Assembly (NCBI RefSeq): GCF_009905375.1
Contig: NC_133652.1
Span: forward strand, 122,099,797 to 122,163,796
From: Apium graveolens
Taxonomy: Eukaryota > Streptophyta > Magnoliopsida > Apiales > Apiaceae
Direction: 5' to 3'
DNA length: 64,000 bases
The notes under the pieces: model-generated
The model's database searches: none
The model's input: only the letters and a program-made list of their open reading frames with translations
What the model was told of the DNA's origin: nothing
Shown here: one piece after another, positions 13,159 to 24,700 of the stretch
Layout of the letters: each line of letters begins with the position of its first letter
How positions within the stretch are numbered: the stretch's first letter is position 1
Position numbers and translations under genes: made by a program

Positions 13159-13822
13159 TCACCATTGCCTTCTGAACCACTGCAACATATGAAGTCAACT
13201 CAAACATGGCCACTCTGTTCTGAATCCAAAATTTCAATCCCTGTTCAAATCTTCTTGCTTTCTTTTCATCTGTATCAACCTGGTCTGGCACGAACCTTGC
13301 TAACTCAGTAAACTTAGCCTCATATTCCGCCACGGTAAGATCACCCTGGGTCAGGTTCAAGAACTTAATCTCCATTTGATTCTTCATATACCTCGGGAAA
13401 TACTTCTCCAGGAACAACTCTGTAAATCTCTCCCAAGTTATAAACTCACCTCCTTCCAATGCTCGCGTGGATTCCCACCAATAGTTCGCCTCGCCCTTCA
13501 AAAAGTAGCTTGCAAACTTGGTCTTCTGTTCCGTTCCTGCTCCGACTAATTCAAAAGCCTTTTCCATTTCCTTGAGCCATGCATTAGCTTCCACAGGATC
13601 AGCACTTCCTTTGAACTCAGGTGGCTTCACTGCTTGAAACTGCTTAAAAGTCACTGCAGGTGGTGCTACTGCTTGCTGCTGCTGTTGCTGTTGCTGTTGT
13701 TGTTGTTGCTGCATAAGATGTAACATCTGCTGCTGCATCAGTCCCAACATCTGGATAATCGCTGGATCTGTACGGCTCTCGGTACGATCCTCTCCTAAAT
13801 TATTTCTTCTCTTTGGTGCCAT
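13073..13822 (-). CDS. gag: Tekay gag
   Basis: A 249-codon ORF whose ATG at 13822 sits in AATAATGGC context just after a non-coding leader. It has a basic start (MAPKRRNN), a polyglutamine run at residues about 38-50 encoded by CAG/CAA repeats, and the retrotransposon gag domain ([16 protein letters not shown] block, then ANYWWES and [19 protein letters not shown]). The knuckles follow in the pol frame. The frame ends at 13073, overlapping pol by 86 bases; moving from gag to pol needs a +1 shift, consistent with one inserted base before 13158 or with frameshifting. Confidence 0.92.
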   Translation of the reverse strand: MAPKRRNNLGEDRTESRTDPAIIQMLGLMQQQMLHLMQQQQQQQQQQQQQAVAPPAVTFKQFQAVKPPEFKGSADPVEANAWLKEMEKAFELVGAGTEQKTKFASYFLKGEANYWWESTRALEGGEFITWERFTELFLEKYFPRYMKNQMEIKFLNLTQGDLTVAEYEAKFTELARFVPDQVDTDEKKARRFEQGLKFWIQNRVAMFELTSYVAVVQKAMVIESRSDVTERKGWEEKENGNLRGRSAVK

Positions 13823-14266
13823 TATTCTGGTAAGAAAACAAGCAACATATATAATAATATGTCGAGCATTGTGTCAAATATGTAGCAATTCCTTAGCATA
13901 TCAAAATTCTCAAACATTATTCCCTCTCAAAATATCATAAACTTGCTACCATATTAACACAAGTGACATGATTATCACATAATCCTGCTTATTATCTCGA
14001 GAATAATAACACAAAGAAAATTTACTCCGAATTATCCAACCCTTTTAAATCCTTACTTAAAATCTCAACTAAACCAACAAAATAACAGGGCAATGACACA
14101 AGGCCTAAGGCTAAACGCAAAATAGGAAACCTAAACAACTTAACTACCCCAACCAATTAACCTAAATTAACCCTATAAAAGCTAAACTATACGCGCCTAT
14201 CTTATGTGATCTTCCTATGACTCATCTATGACAATCCTACGCCTGTTTCAGTGACCATAACCTGTA
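13823..14266 (-). other. Tekay 5' untranslated leader
   Basis: About 440 bases between primer site and gag ATG with no convincing ORF. It is AT-rich and probably holds the RNA packaging signal; no specific motif was recognised. Confidence 0.6.
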
Positions 14267-14278
14267 GCTCTGATACCA
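14267..14278 (-). promoter_or_regulatory. Primer-binding site of the Tekay element (tRNA-iMet)
   Basis: The minus strand reads TGGTATCAGAGC three bases inside the 5' LTR, the tRNA-Met complement used by most plant Tekay elements. Confidence 0.93.
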
Positions 14279-14281
14279 ACC

Positions 14282-17200
14282 TGTGACGCCCTCCAAACCC
14301 GGGGTCTAGATTTGGGGGTCACTTGCCACTAAATTATAATAAAATAATCACAGCGGAATAATATAATAAATACGACCCCTTTACCTGCACTGGATCGATC
14401 ACAGGTTATAGTATGGAACAGGCACTACTACAAATCAAGTGTTATTACAAACCATAAGTCTAATTAGTCTTACAGATTATTCAAATTTTATTACAAACCT
14501 CTAGACTATCCAAGCGTCCCAAAACAGTCTACCTGGAATACACACCACTATTTACAAACACTCGACTTCTGACCAAACCTGGATCTCAAGCTTGCTCTGG
14601 CTTAGCTGAAAGATTAGATTGATAAACAAGTATGAGCGAAAGAAATGCTCAGCAAGCAATATAAAATGTACTTGAAATGATAAACCACATTCCAATAATA
14701 ACTGAACAAAAGAATAAAAGCAGTAATATTTGATCATTAATAAAAGCTTCACAAACTATCAACAATAAACGATAACTTTTAGATTGGAATCTAACTCCGA
14801 CGGACGTACTATCACATGCTGATCAGCCCGTGTGATAGCACAAGGTCATGATTCATAGAAACATGTCCCCAAAATACGAGTACTCAATTAAAAAGGCAAT
14901 ATACCTGCCTGTGGCAAAATGGTGTCATAGTATTTCATATAACACATAGAAATAGCCTTCCGCTGGACCGTCCGTCCCGGTCACTTACGCATTCATCCAA
15001 TCCATAAAACATTTTGATCAAAGGAGCCGAATCAAAGGACATCCTTAACCATATAACTCCCCATTTCTCATGGTCCAGAGTTATCTCAACAATCGATGGC
15101 GAAATAACTAGAACAATTAGTTATTCGCTAATCTCAATTCAATATTCCACTGTATAGAGTAATGTATAGCAAAATATAAAACGTTTAACTATTCTGAACT
15201 TAGAATAGTATGGAAATCGAAAGAATAAAGTTCAGAGTCAATATCAATTGAATGATAAATGAAGATATAGGTACTTGCATAATATGATTCGAATTAAACG
15301 TCACTTGAACAATAAGTGAAGTTAGGGGTACTTGCCTGGTATGCTCAATAACCTCTTACTTTAACTCTGCTTCTAACTGATGGCTATTATCTTCGTCTAA
15401 CACTTGACTGCACTCCTTGCTACTCGATTCTATAAACAAAAGGACTATCTTAATTGACAGAACTAAATTCAATCGACGTAACTATACGTCTTGACATCTA
15501 CCCGATCGTTTATAACTAGCATGGCATTTTAAAACTGAAACAGATAGCATGTATATCACGTAACACGTAATCATGGTATTCGTATAACACGTACTCACAT
15601 ATTTCATGTAACACATAAGTCAGATCATTAAAAGGTACGTCTCAGTGCGTTCAGAATGAAAATTAGGTCAATATTAGCATTTACTGACCAAATACCGACT
15701 CAAACTGATACACAAATCAAATGACATTGCAATACAAAAGAAATTAGGTCTCAAAAGTATTTTTATTAGAAGCGCAATATTTTTCTGAGTCTGTACGCGT
15801 TCGTTTCGTATTAAACGGACGAACGGTTTAATTATTATGAATAAAATAAGAAATAAATAGATTTAAATCAATTAATAATAATATTAATTGATTTTTAAAT
15901 ACCAAAATATAATTTATTTATTTTTTTTAAAACCTAAAAATAATTTTTCAGAAATTATTTGAATTAATTATAAATAATTTACATTTATTTAACTATTTAT
16001 AAATGAAATTAAATGATTAAATGATTTTAATCAATTAATTAGATTAATAAATAATCAACTAAAATAAATTATAAATAATTAAATCAAATTAGATTTTTGA
16101 AAATAATAAAAGAAAATAACTTTAGGAATTTAAAATAATTAAGAAAATAATTTTTGGTATTTAAAATAATTATTAAATGATTTTTGAAAATAAAAGATAT
16201 GATTTTAAAAAAATGAAATTGAATTTTTGAATTAAAGTAAAAGGAAAATGTGGGAAACAATTTAGGGAAAGGGGGTTAGGGTTTTTGTGGATCAAAGTCG
16301 GGTCAGGGGTGGGTCGACATCCGGGTCATCCGGGTCGACGAAGAACATGAAGAACCGCCGGAAAATTCTGCAGAATCCGGCGGCTGCAGATTTTCCGGTC
16401 GGTTTCCTACCAGGCCAAAAACGGCCCTTCACAGCACCATTAACCCGCCTTTTTGATCGAAATCTGCCCTCTCCATTCCCAGCAATAACACCGCCACCCT
16501 AACAGCCACAACCACCCATCCGTTCGTCTTCTCCGACGAAAATCGAGCAAAAACCGGCGATTAAGTTAAAACTCCGGCCTACAGGGGTTTTCTACTCGAT
16601 TTCACACCAAAATTAGCGTTTTAACTATCAAAATCAAGCCCTGAAATCACATAATCAATTCATAAACCTAAAATTATCAACCAATTCTTATATAACCCAG
16701 AAATTCAAAATCAAAAATTAAAATTTTCAAGAACTTCGGTTTAGACTAAAACAAGATCAAATACGTGCAAATCATACACCAAAATGATGCTTATAATTCA
16801 TACAATCATATACAACCATTACAAACATCAAAGAATCACAGAAAATTGAATTTGCAATTTCGTCGATTCCGACGAACAAAGTTCGAACAGAATATAGCAC
16901 CTTAGAACACGATTCTGGTGTCAAATGGTTCGTCTAATCACAGGCTTTAATCCAATATCAATATCAATACAAACAGATAGGTAAACCGATCAGAAAATGG
17001 CTTCCTTTGAGATATGCTCTCGAGACTAACAGATAGAGAAGAAGACTGTGTTTATCTGTTTTGATTTTTTTTTTTATAAAATAAAAATAAATAAATAAAC
17101 AGTCCAGCTATTTATATTTAATCTGAAATTATATCCCCACAATAAATTAAGTGTGTTTTTTATCCCTAAATTACAATAATTAAGCCCCAAAATAATAATT

Positions 17201-17691
17201 ACGGGGAATAATTTTAAAAACGGTAAAATACAAAATTAATATCAAAATTCCCCGAAAATTGCGAATAATTGAAAAATGTAAAAATAAAAGGTATTTAAAA
17301 TACGAATAATTTTATAAAAATAAAAACATCGATTTTGTGGGGTTTGTCATCCCGGTGGGGTCCCGGTTCGTTGATTTTTGAAAAACGGAAACGATCCCTA
17401 AATTACTAGAAAATCCCGAAAACACGTAAAGTATATTCAAACACGCATAAAATCAAATAAAACAGATATCTTAATAAAGATGCTGATAAATACGCATCCC
17501 GATTGCAGATAAGTTCATATAATTGCAATTTAAACATATTTTAATCAACCGAAAAATTTTCTAGCCCGCACAGAAACACGCATAACAGTTATAACATCTC
17601 ATATCATAGCAACAATTACTTTAAATTTATAAAACACATAATATTTATTTATTTAACTTATAATATTCACATAATTTTCCCGGATATTACA
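14282..17691 (-). repeat. 5' LTR of the Tekay element
   Basis: Sense strand runs from TGTAATATCC at 17691 to GGGCGTCACA at 14282. It drives transcription of the element. A possible TATA box, TATAAATAG, lies on the minus strand at 17108-17116. Differences from the 3' LTR are mostly single transitions plus a T-run length change near 17070. Confidence 0.95.
17108..17116 (-). promoter_or_regulatory. Candidate TATA box of the Tekay 5' LTR
   Basis: Minus-strand TATAAATAG in the middle of the LTR, also present in the other LTR near 8616-8624. Position is plausible for a U3/R border; no transcript data. Confidence 0.4.
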
Positions 17692-17696
17692 GCTAA
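17692..17696. repeat. Target-site duplication GCTAA, right copy
   Basis: Exact repeat of 5785-5789. Copia gag resumes here. Confidence 0.97.
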
Positions 17697-17956
17697 TCCT
17701 TATTATGCTGCAGTTAGTATCCCTCAAATGCCATTTAACATGCCTTACTGGAGTAAAATGTTGCAAACAGTATGCCTTTTCCTGCTAATCAAAATGTGCA
17801 TGATAATTCTGTTCTAATGACTGGTTTCAAAGGTCCAACTCAAATGACTAAGGATGAATCATAAATTCCCAAGTCAAATGAAATCAAACCTAAGAAACCA
17901 AAGAAAAAAGCTAACAAGGCAGGACCCAAGGAAACTTGGGTACCAAAATCAACTTG
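17697..17956 (+). pseudogene. Copia B gag, C-terminal part
   Basis: Continues copia gag after the Tekay insertion; its translation parallels the Met/Pro/Asn-rich tail of gag in copy A (YYAA..IPQMPF block) and ends with the KETWVPKST motif just before the stop at 17956. At least one frameshift near 17755-17830 interrupts it. Confidence 0.75.
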
Positions 17957-18571
17957 ATTTGGTTTTGATGTGTGCAGGTAAACATAAAGAATCTTTGGTA
18001 CCTGGATAGTGGTTGTTGAAGACACATGACTGGAGATTCGACCTTGCTCATAGAATTCAAGGAAAGAGCTGGCCCAAGTATTACTTTTGGATATGACAGC
18101 AAGGGTTATACTATGGGATATGGCTTGATTTCAAATGACAATGTCATCATTGAAGAGGTTGCCCTAGTGGATGGACTCGAGCACAATCTGTTGAGTATCG
18201 GCCAGCTTTGTGATAAGGGCAATTCAGTAACCTTCAATTCAAAAGCCTGTGTTATGACAAAGAAAAGAAGCAACAACGTGGTTCTCACTGGAGTGAAAAA
18301 AGGAAATGTGTATCTAGCTGACTTTAACTCATCCAATGCAGAATCTGTCACTTGTCTTCTCAATAATGCAAGTCAAGATAAAAGTTGGCTATGGCACAAG
18401 AAGCTGTCCCATCTAAACTTCAAGACCATGAATGAGCTTGTCAAGAAAGAACTGGTTAGAGGCATTCCTCAAGTGGATTTTTCTAAGGATAGATTGTGTG
18501 ATGCCAGCCAAAAAGGGAAGCAGATTAAAGCATCATTCGGAAAGAAGCTTGATTCAACAATTGAATAACCT
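17957..18571 (+). pseudogene. Copia B protease and GAG-pre-integrase domain
   Basis: About 18005-18035 encodes the protease site as YLDSGC, a TGA stop, then RHMTGD, so the active-site region is broken by one stop. From 18026 to 18568 the frame is open (180 codons) and includes GLEHNLLSIGQLCDKG and the SWLWHKKLSHLNFKTM block of the GAG-pre-integrase domain, with the integrase Zn-site remnant before the stop near 18566. Homologous to 431-955 in copy A. Confidence 0.82.
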
Positions 18572-19285
18572 TTGCAATTGCTATACATGGATTTATTTGG
18601 ACCAGTCAATGTGTTTTTCATTTCAAGGAAAAGATTTTTCCTAGTAATTGTGGATGATTTCTCAAAGTTTTCTTGGACATATTTCCTAAATTCTAAAGAT
18701 GTGGCTAGTGAAATCATCATCAATCACATAAGGCAAGTCAACAATCATCCTGATTTTAAAGTAAGGAGAGTCAGAAGTGAGAATGGAACTGTGTTCAAGA
18801 ACTCTATGATGAGATCATTTTGTGAAGAGAATGGGATAATGCTCGAGTTTTCTGCAGCAAGAACTCCACAACAAAATAGAGTAGTGGAAAGAAAGAACAA
18901 ATCTCTTATTGAAGCTGCAAGGACAATGCTTGAAGAATCAAAGTTACCAACATATTTTTGGGCTGAAGCTGTGAATACTGCCTAATATACTTAGAATATC
19001 TCTTTGATTAATCAAGCAAAGTGTAACCCTACCAATTGTTCAAGAACAAGAAACCAACTCTAAATTTTCTTCATGTTTTTGGCTGAAAATGTTTTATCTT
19101 GAGGAATCAAACTGATGAACATGGGAAGTTTGATGCTAAAGCAGATAAAGGAATTTTTGTTGGATATGTTGTGGGAAAGGCATAACATTGTTATGCAATC
19201 AATACATGTTGTGTTTGATGACAAAAAGATTGAAGGACTACAAGATGGAGATTTCCATGAAAGCCTCAAGTTTGATAATATGTAG
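18572..19285 (+). pseudogene. Copia B integrase
   Basis: The core contains YMDLFGP (first Asp), RSENGTVF where the catalytic Asp is replaced by Glu, and TPQQNRVVERKN (Glu kept, Gly to Arg). Open from 18572 to 18985, then the C-terminal part continues with stops and frameshifts to about 19285. The active-site change and the stops make it non-functional. Confidence 0.85.
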
Positions 19286-19700
19286 ATGGTTAGTGATGAC
19301 AGTGATGATGAAAGTGGTCATGAAACAGTGAATAAGGATAATGCAGAAAAATCTATAACTAATGAAGTACATGATTCAACATCTATCGAGTTGCAAAATG
19401 CTTCATCCATAGGGAGACAATTAGCTTCATCCGTCGGGACACAAAGTGCATCATCCGTCGGGTCATTAAGAGAAGCTGAAAGTCAGAACAGATCACTTAC
19501 AGAAAATTCCCCTTTCTCAAACCAAAGAATCACAAACTCAGGGGGAGTTTCTAATAATTAAAACTCAATCATACATCAAAACAACAATGAGGCCTCTTCA
19601 TCTAGAGCTAATCTACCTCAACAAAGGAAATGGACTAAAGATCACCCTATTGAGCTCATCATTGGTGATTCATCTTCTAGAGTTCAAACAAGGAGAGCAA
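19286..19700 (+). other. Copia B integrase-RT linker
   Basis: Ser/Thr/Asn-rich stretch between integrase and RT, partly open (19286-19561). It contains a short repeated peptide ASSVG encoded by CATCCGTCGGG at 19428-19438 and 19452-19462, the same DNA motif that recurs elsewhere in the element. Confidence 0.6.
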
Positions 19701-20421
19701 CTCAAGAAGAATGTTTATATAATAACTTCATATCTAAGGAAGAACCAAAGAAGGTAGAAGAAGCTTTGTTGGATCCTGATTGGATTTTAGCTATACAGGA
19801 GGAGCTAAACAAATTTGAAAGGAACAAGGTATGGAAGCTGGTACCCAAGCCAAAAGGAAAGAATCCAATTGACACTAAATAGGTATTCATAAACAAGATG
19901 GATAAAAATGGCATAGTAGTCAGGAACAAAGCTAGATTGGTTGCTAAGGGCTACTGTTAACAAGAAGGAATAGACTTTGATGAAACTTTTGCTCCTTTGC
20001 AAGACTTGAAGCCATCCGAATCTTCTTAGCCTATGCAACTCATGCCAATTTCAAGGTCTACCATATGGATGTCAAAAGTGCTTTTCTGAATGGAGATTTG
20101 GAGGAGGAAGTCTATGTTAGTCAGCCTCCTGGTTTTGAAGATCCAAATTTCCCAAATCACGTCTACTATCTTTTGAAAGCACTTTATGGACTGAAGCAAG
20201 CACCTAGAGCCTGGTATGACACTTTATCAAAGTTTCTTTTGGAAAAATACTTCACAAGAGGTACTGTTGATAAAACTTTATTCTTTAGAAATGTTAATGG
20301 CTCTATTATACTTTTTCAAATTTATGTAGATGATATTATATTTGGCTCTACAGATGAAAAACTTTGCAAAAAGTTTTCCAAATTGATGCAAAGTAAGTAT
20401 ATAATGAGCATGATGGGATAA
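19701..20421 (+). pseudogene. Copia B reverse transcriptase
   Basis: Begins with the copia RT block LLDPDWILAIQEELNKFE and KLVPKPKGKNPID, followed by stops near 19880 and 19957 and a frameshift near 20000-20065. From 20065 the frame is open: [32 protein letters not shown] and the catalytic [10 protein letters not shown] (about 20325-20355). Synthesises cDNA inside the particle in active relatives. Confidence 0.9.
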
Positions 20422-21267
20422 CTAACTTACTTTCTTGGTTTGCAAGTTAAGCAAGTTAGTGATGGAATATTCATTAGTCAAACTAAATGCATTCATAATC
20501 TTTTAAAGAAGTTTTATCTAATGGATTGCACATTTGCAAAAACTCCCATGGCCACTGCAACTAAGCTTGAATTAAATACTACTGAAAAGTCTGTGGATAT
20601 TTCAAGCTATAGGGGCATGGTTGGCTCGCTTCTGTACTTAACAGCTAGTAGGCGAGATATAATGTTTGCTACTTGTCTTTGTGATAGATTGCAGGCCGAT
20701 CCTAGAGAGTCTCACCTAGTAGCTATGAAGAGAATTTTCAGATATCTCAAGGGAACACCAAAACTTCGCATTTGGTACCCTAGAGATTCTGGTTTTGATC
20801 TAACTGGTTATTTAGATGCAGATTATGTAGGTTCTAGAATAGACAGAAAAAGTACAACAGGAACCCGTCAATTTCTAGGGAACAAGCTTGTGTCCTGGTT
20901 CAGTAAAAAGCAAAAGTCAGTTTCTACTTCTACAGTTAAAGCTGAATATATTGTTGATGGTAGTTGCTATGCACATATTTTGTGGATGAAAAACCAATTG
21001 TTGGACTATGGTCTACGAATGAATAGAATTCCTATTTTTTGTGATAACACAAGTGCAATTTGCAACACTAAAAATCTAGTACAACATTCAAGAACAAAGT
21101 ACATAGACATCAAGTACCACTTCATAAGGGAACATGTGATGAATGGTACTGTGGAACTTCATTTTGTTCCAAGTGAAAAGCAGCTTGCAGACATATTTTC
21201 CAAACCACTTGATGAATCCACATTTTCAAGGTTGGTAAGTGAGTTAGGTATGCGTAATTATTCTTGA
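20422..21267 (+). pseudogene. Copia B RT thumb and RNase H
   Basis: Open from 20440 to 21267. Contains LLYLTASRRDIMFATCL, RIFRYLKGTP, the RNase H start GYLDADYVGSR (first Asp), the Glu of the STVKAEYI segment, FCDNTSAICNTKN (Asp) and the C-terminal KYIDIKYHFIREHV and QLADIFSKPL blocks. A TAA at about 20419-20421 separates it from RT. Confidence 0.9.
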
Positions 21268-21660
21268 ATCATTTCAGATATTTTGCAAGTTGTTATGCAA
21301 CCAGAAATTTAATTGACTTTTCTATTTTGGATGAAATTTTGGCTAAGTCAAAATTTACATCCCGACGGACGCTCATTATCCATCGAGTTTGATCATCCGT
21401 CGGAATACTATTTGTTAATAAAAATCAATTATTTTTCTGGAATATTTTATAACTCGACGGATAACTGATTTATCCTCATCCGTCGAATTGTCTCAATCCT
21501 AGCCGTTAAAACTCTGAACATTATCCATCGAGTATACTTACAGTTTGTAAGCATGACACGACAGATAAGTGACAGAATTTTTACAGTTTATTTATTTTTA
21601 AACGGCTATTTTGGGCAATTTTTATTGGTCTCTTTATTTCACTTTATTATTTTTGTCAGT
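21268..21660 (+). other. Copia B spacer rich in CGACGG/CCGTCG motifs
   Basis: Non-coding gap between RNase H and the third ORF. It holds CCCGACGG (21361-21368), TATCCATCGAG (21377-21387), GATCATCCGTCGG (21391-21403), CTCGACGGATAA (from 21453) and CATCCGTCGA (21477-21486). The motifs alternate in orientation and can pair into hairpins. Confidence 0.75.
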
Positions 21661-21675
21661 TTATTTCTGAGATAG

Positions 21676-21683
21676 TATAAAAG
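21676..21683 (+). promoter_or_regulatory. Candidate TATA box of the copia third ORF
   Basis: TATAAAAG lies 116 bases upstream of the ATG at 21792, followed by a pyrimidine-rich leader (TTCTTCTCTTTT, CTCTCTCTGC). The layout is that of a plant RNA polymerase II promoter. Promoter function is inferred. Confidence 0.5.
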
Positions 21684-21791
21684 CTAAATTCATTTTTATT
21701 CTTCTCTTTTATCATTCTCAAGATTCAATTTCTCTAACTTCTTTCTTCTCAAAAGAAAATACTCTCTCTGCAAATTTCCCAATCTCTAATA

Positions 21792-24700
21792 ATGGCACCA
21801 GTCGTCAAAATCATGTCTCAAACTGGCTATGTCTATGAAAAGAAAAACGTCACAGCTCTTGTGAACAAGGAGATTCAACAGTCTGGTGAGTTCCACAAGA
21901 TGATGGATTTTGTGAAGAACTGCAAACTCAGTTATGCTATGCTGGAATCACCCACTATCTACTGTGAGGTTGTAGAGGAGATATGGACAATTGCAATGTA
22001 CAACTCAACTGACAAGACCATTACATTCACTCTAAAGGTAAGCAGTTTTGCATAAATAGTGACATTGTCAAAGCATGCTTTAGAATTCCTGATAATACTG
22101 CTACTGCTCCACACACAGACACTGACATAGTTAACATGCTAAATTCCATGGGCTATGCACTTACCACTTCTAAGTTAAGTGAAATTAGGAGGTTAGGTCT
22201 TAGAAAGGAATGGAGCTTTTTATGTGATGTAGTCACTAAGGTATTTTATGGTAAGATTAATAACTTTGATTCTGTTAACATTTCCATGCTTAACATGCTA
22301 GTTACTGATAAATACTTTAATTTCAGTGACTAGGTCTTGTCTGAGTTCGGTTATAAGTTAGGAGAACTCAATAAGAGAAGTAGTAGTGTTTATTATGCTA
22401 GATTCTTTATGATGCTTGCTAACCATCTCATTGAGAACATTGTGATTGAGAACCCAACCAACAAGCTGAATTGTTGGGTTCAAGAAAGAAGGATTATTGT
22501 AGATCTCAACAGGATAAATTACCACAAAGAGGTGCCTCTCTTTTATTTTCCAATCCTGGAGGGACCTCAGGTAAGTGAGGTAATTTCAACTATCTCCACT
22601 CTTCCAACCTCATACACTTTTTTGACTTTAAATGTAGCAATGACATCTGTGTCAATGACCCAACAGATGCCTACCCAAGCTACTAAACCACAAATTTCAA
22701 AATCCAAGTCTAAGAAATCCCCCTCTAGTTTCTTTCAAAAGAAACCAGTTGCAAAATCCATTAAAAACCAAAGAGGGGAGTGTAAAGAAGAGTAAGCAAG
22801 GTGAGCGACAGGGTGAAAATCAAAGAAACCCTAAGGATAAGGCTGGTGAGAAGAGTAGTGTACCCAAACCTAGCCACACCACAGTTTCCCAACAAACTGT
22901 GGTTGTTAATAAGGAAATAAGCTCAATTCTAGTTTCATCCTATGTTATTATTGAAACAAGCTCTCAATCAGGAGCACAGGCCAAGAGGGGTAGGGACATT
23001 AGCTCACCACAAAATTATGCTAGAAAGAAAAGATAAAAAACCCTTGAGGATGCACAGTGCACACAAACAGTGTAAACTGGTGCTAAAGACCCAGTCACTG
23101 TACCATCTCAAAGTCAGATTGATGTGGCTCCAATAAATGTGGAGTCACAGCCAAAATCTCTAATAATTGAAGCACCTGATACACCAAATTCTCCCACACA
23201 CTCACTGGATGTTGACATGATAAATACATCACTTCTAAATTCTCCATCTTTAACTCAATTGGAGAAGCCAAAAATCCAAGCAAGTGAGCATCATCTTTTA
23301 GATGATTTGTTGGCTCACTTGCCATTTCTTTCTGAGTCTGTTGAGACATCTATGCCAAAATTTTCATCAATCTGCACAGAGTCTACAATAGTCTCCACTC
23401 CAAACTCATTCATTTCTTCTATCCTGATGGATATTCATCATACGTCGAGTAGTGATTGCATCTCGACGGATAAGCCTAATAGCAGTCATCCGTCAGATAG
23501 CCAAACTACTATCCCGATGGATATTCCTTATTCGTCGGGTGTCTCTGTACAACTTAAAATTTCTTCAATTCTCACAAGTACAGAAGACTTAGTAGAAGTA
23601 TAATCACTCTTAGGGCTGAGGGAAGGGAGAGAATTGAGTGAGAGGCTGGGTTGCTCCCAGGAAAAAGGAGAGAATAAGAGTGAATCCATGCAGTCCATTT
23701 CTTCAGGACTGGAAAAAGTGAGTGAGAGGAGTCCCACCTTAGATGGTGAAGGTGAGGGTGTGAGGGTGGGAAGCCAAGGGGAGCCCTTGATACAAAAAGA
23801 GAGAGATCATGAGAGAAAAGCAGGTACATGAGTGATAAGGATGAAATCCATTGCAAGTGAGTCAATGAGTGTCAATGATGCAGAAAGGAAAAGGCTATTT
23901 CATCAAGAATATCAAGTTGTCATAGATTCTATTTCCCTGGATGCTGAGACATTTACTCATCCTGTTACAGCTTACCAAACTCTAGCTGTGCAGGGCAATG
24001 AGGAGGCTGAAAGGATTCTAAATTTGGTTCACACTACACAATCTCTCCAAAGAGCAAAGGATGTAATAACTGTTATGCCTTCCAATACTGGCAGTGATTT
24101 TGAACTGGCTGAAGATTCATTTGGGGATGCTGGTGGGGATGATGAGGAAGACAGCATGAGCATAGGGGGAGATGCAGATGTTCCTTCCTGGATGCTAACA
24201 AAAGAATGTTCCTACTCACATCTCCAATCAACACTATTCAAGCTGACCATGACACCCAAATAGCCATTCAAGCATCTACTAATGCCAGCACAAAGAAGCT
24301 ACTCACAGCTCACCTTGAAGCACTCCAACTGCATAAAATTCAAGCCCTCCAACACAGTCAATGTGTGGATGAAATCAAGAAAGAAATTTCTGAAGTAAAA
24401 CAAGATTTTATAGCAAGGTTGAATGCTAGAATTCCTGAAACCACCATGACTGAAATAGCTCACAAGCTAAGGAAGGAGGCTGATATCAATAGAAAAGTTG
24501 AGGTCATGGACTCAAGATTATCTGATGTAGAGAAGTCAATGGCCAAGATACTCACTAATCAAGAAATTCTGACTTCTTTACTCCAAAAATTGGTGGCTGC
24601 TCAACTCCCTCCCACTCAACAAATTGATGCTAACAAAAAGGGGGAGAAATGAGGAAAGTGAGGGGGAGAAACAGCTCAACATACAAGTCAGCAAAGTGAT

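Larger units (their letters stand above)
5790..17691 (-). mobile_element. Tekay/Del-lineage chromovirus, nearly intact
   Basis: A complete Ty3/gypsy element of 11.9 kb: LTRs of 3409 and 3410 bp, primer site, gag, a 1306-codon pol and a polypurine tract, bounded by GCTAA. Pol has the gypsy order PR-RT-RH-INT and a C-terminal chromodomain-like region, which with the very long LTRs indicates the Tekay (Del) clade. By eye the LTRs differ at roughly two dozen places, so the insertion is recent. The only coding defect I see is a one-base frame change between gag and pol. Confidence 0.95.

Noticed and set aside
13665..13715. Microsatellite at the CAG/CAA run
   Set aside because: It is coding sequence for the polyglutamine stretch of Tekay gag; not reported as a separate repeat.
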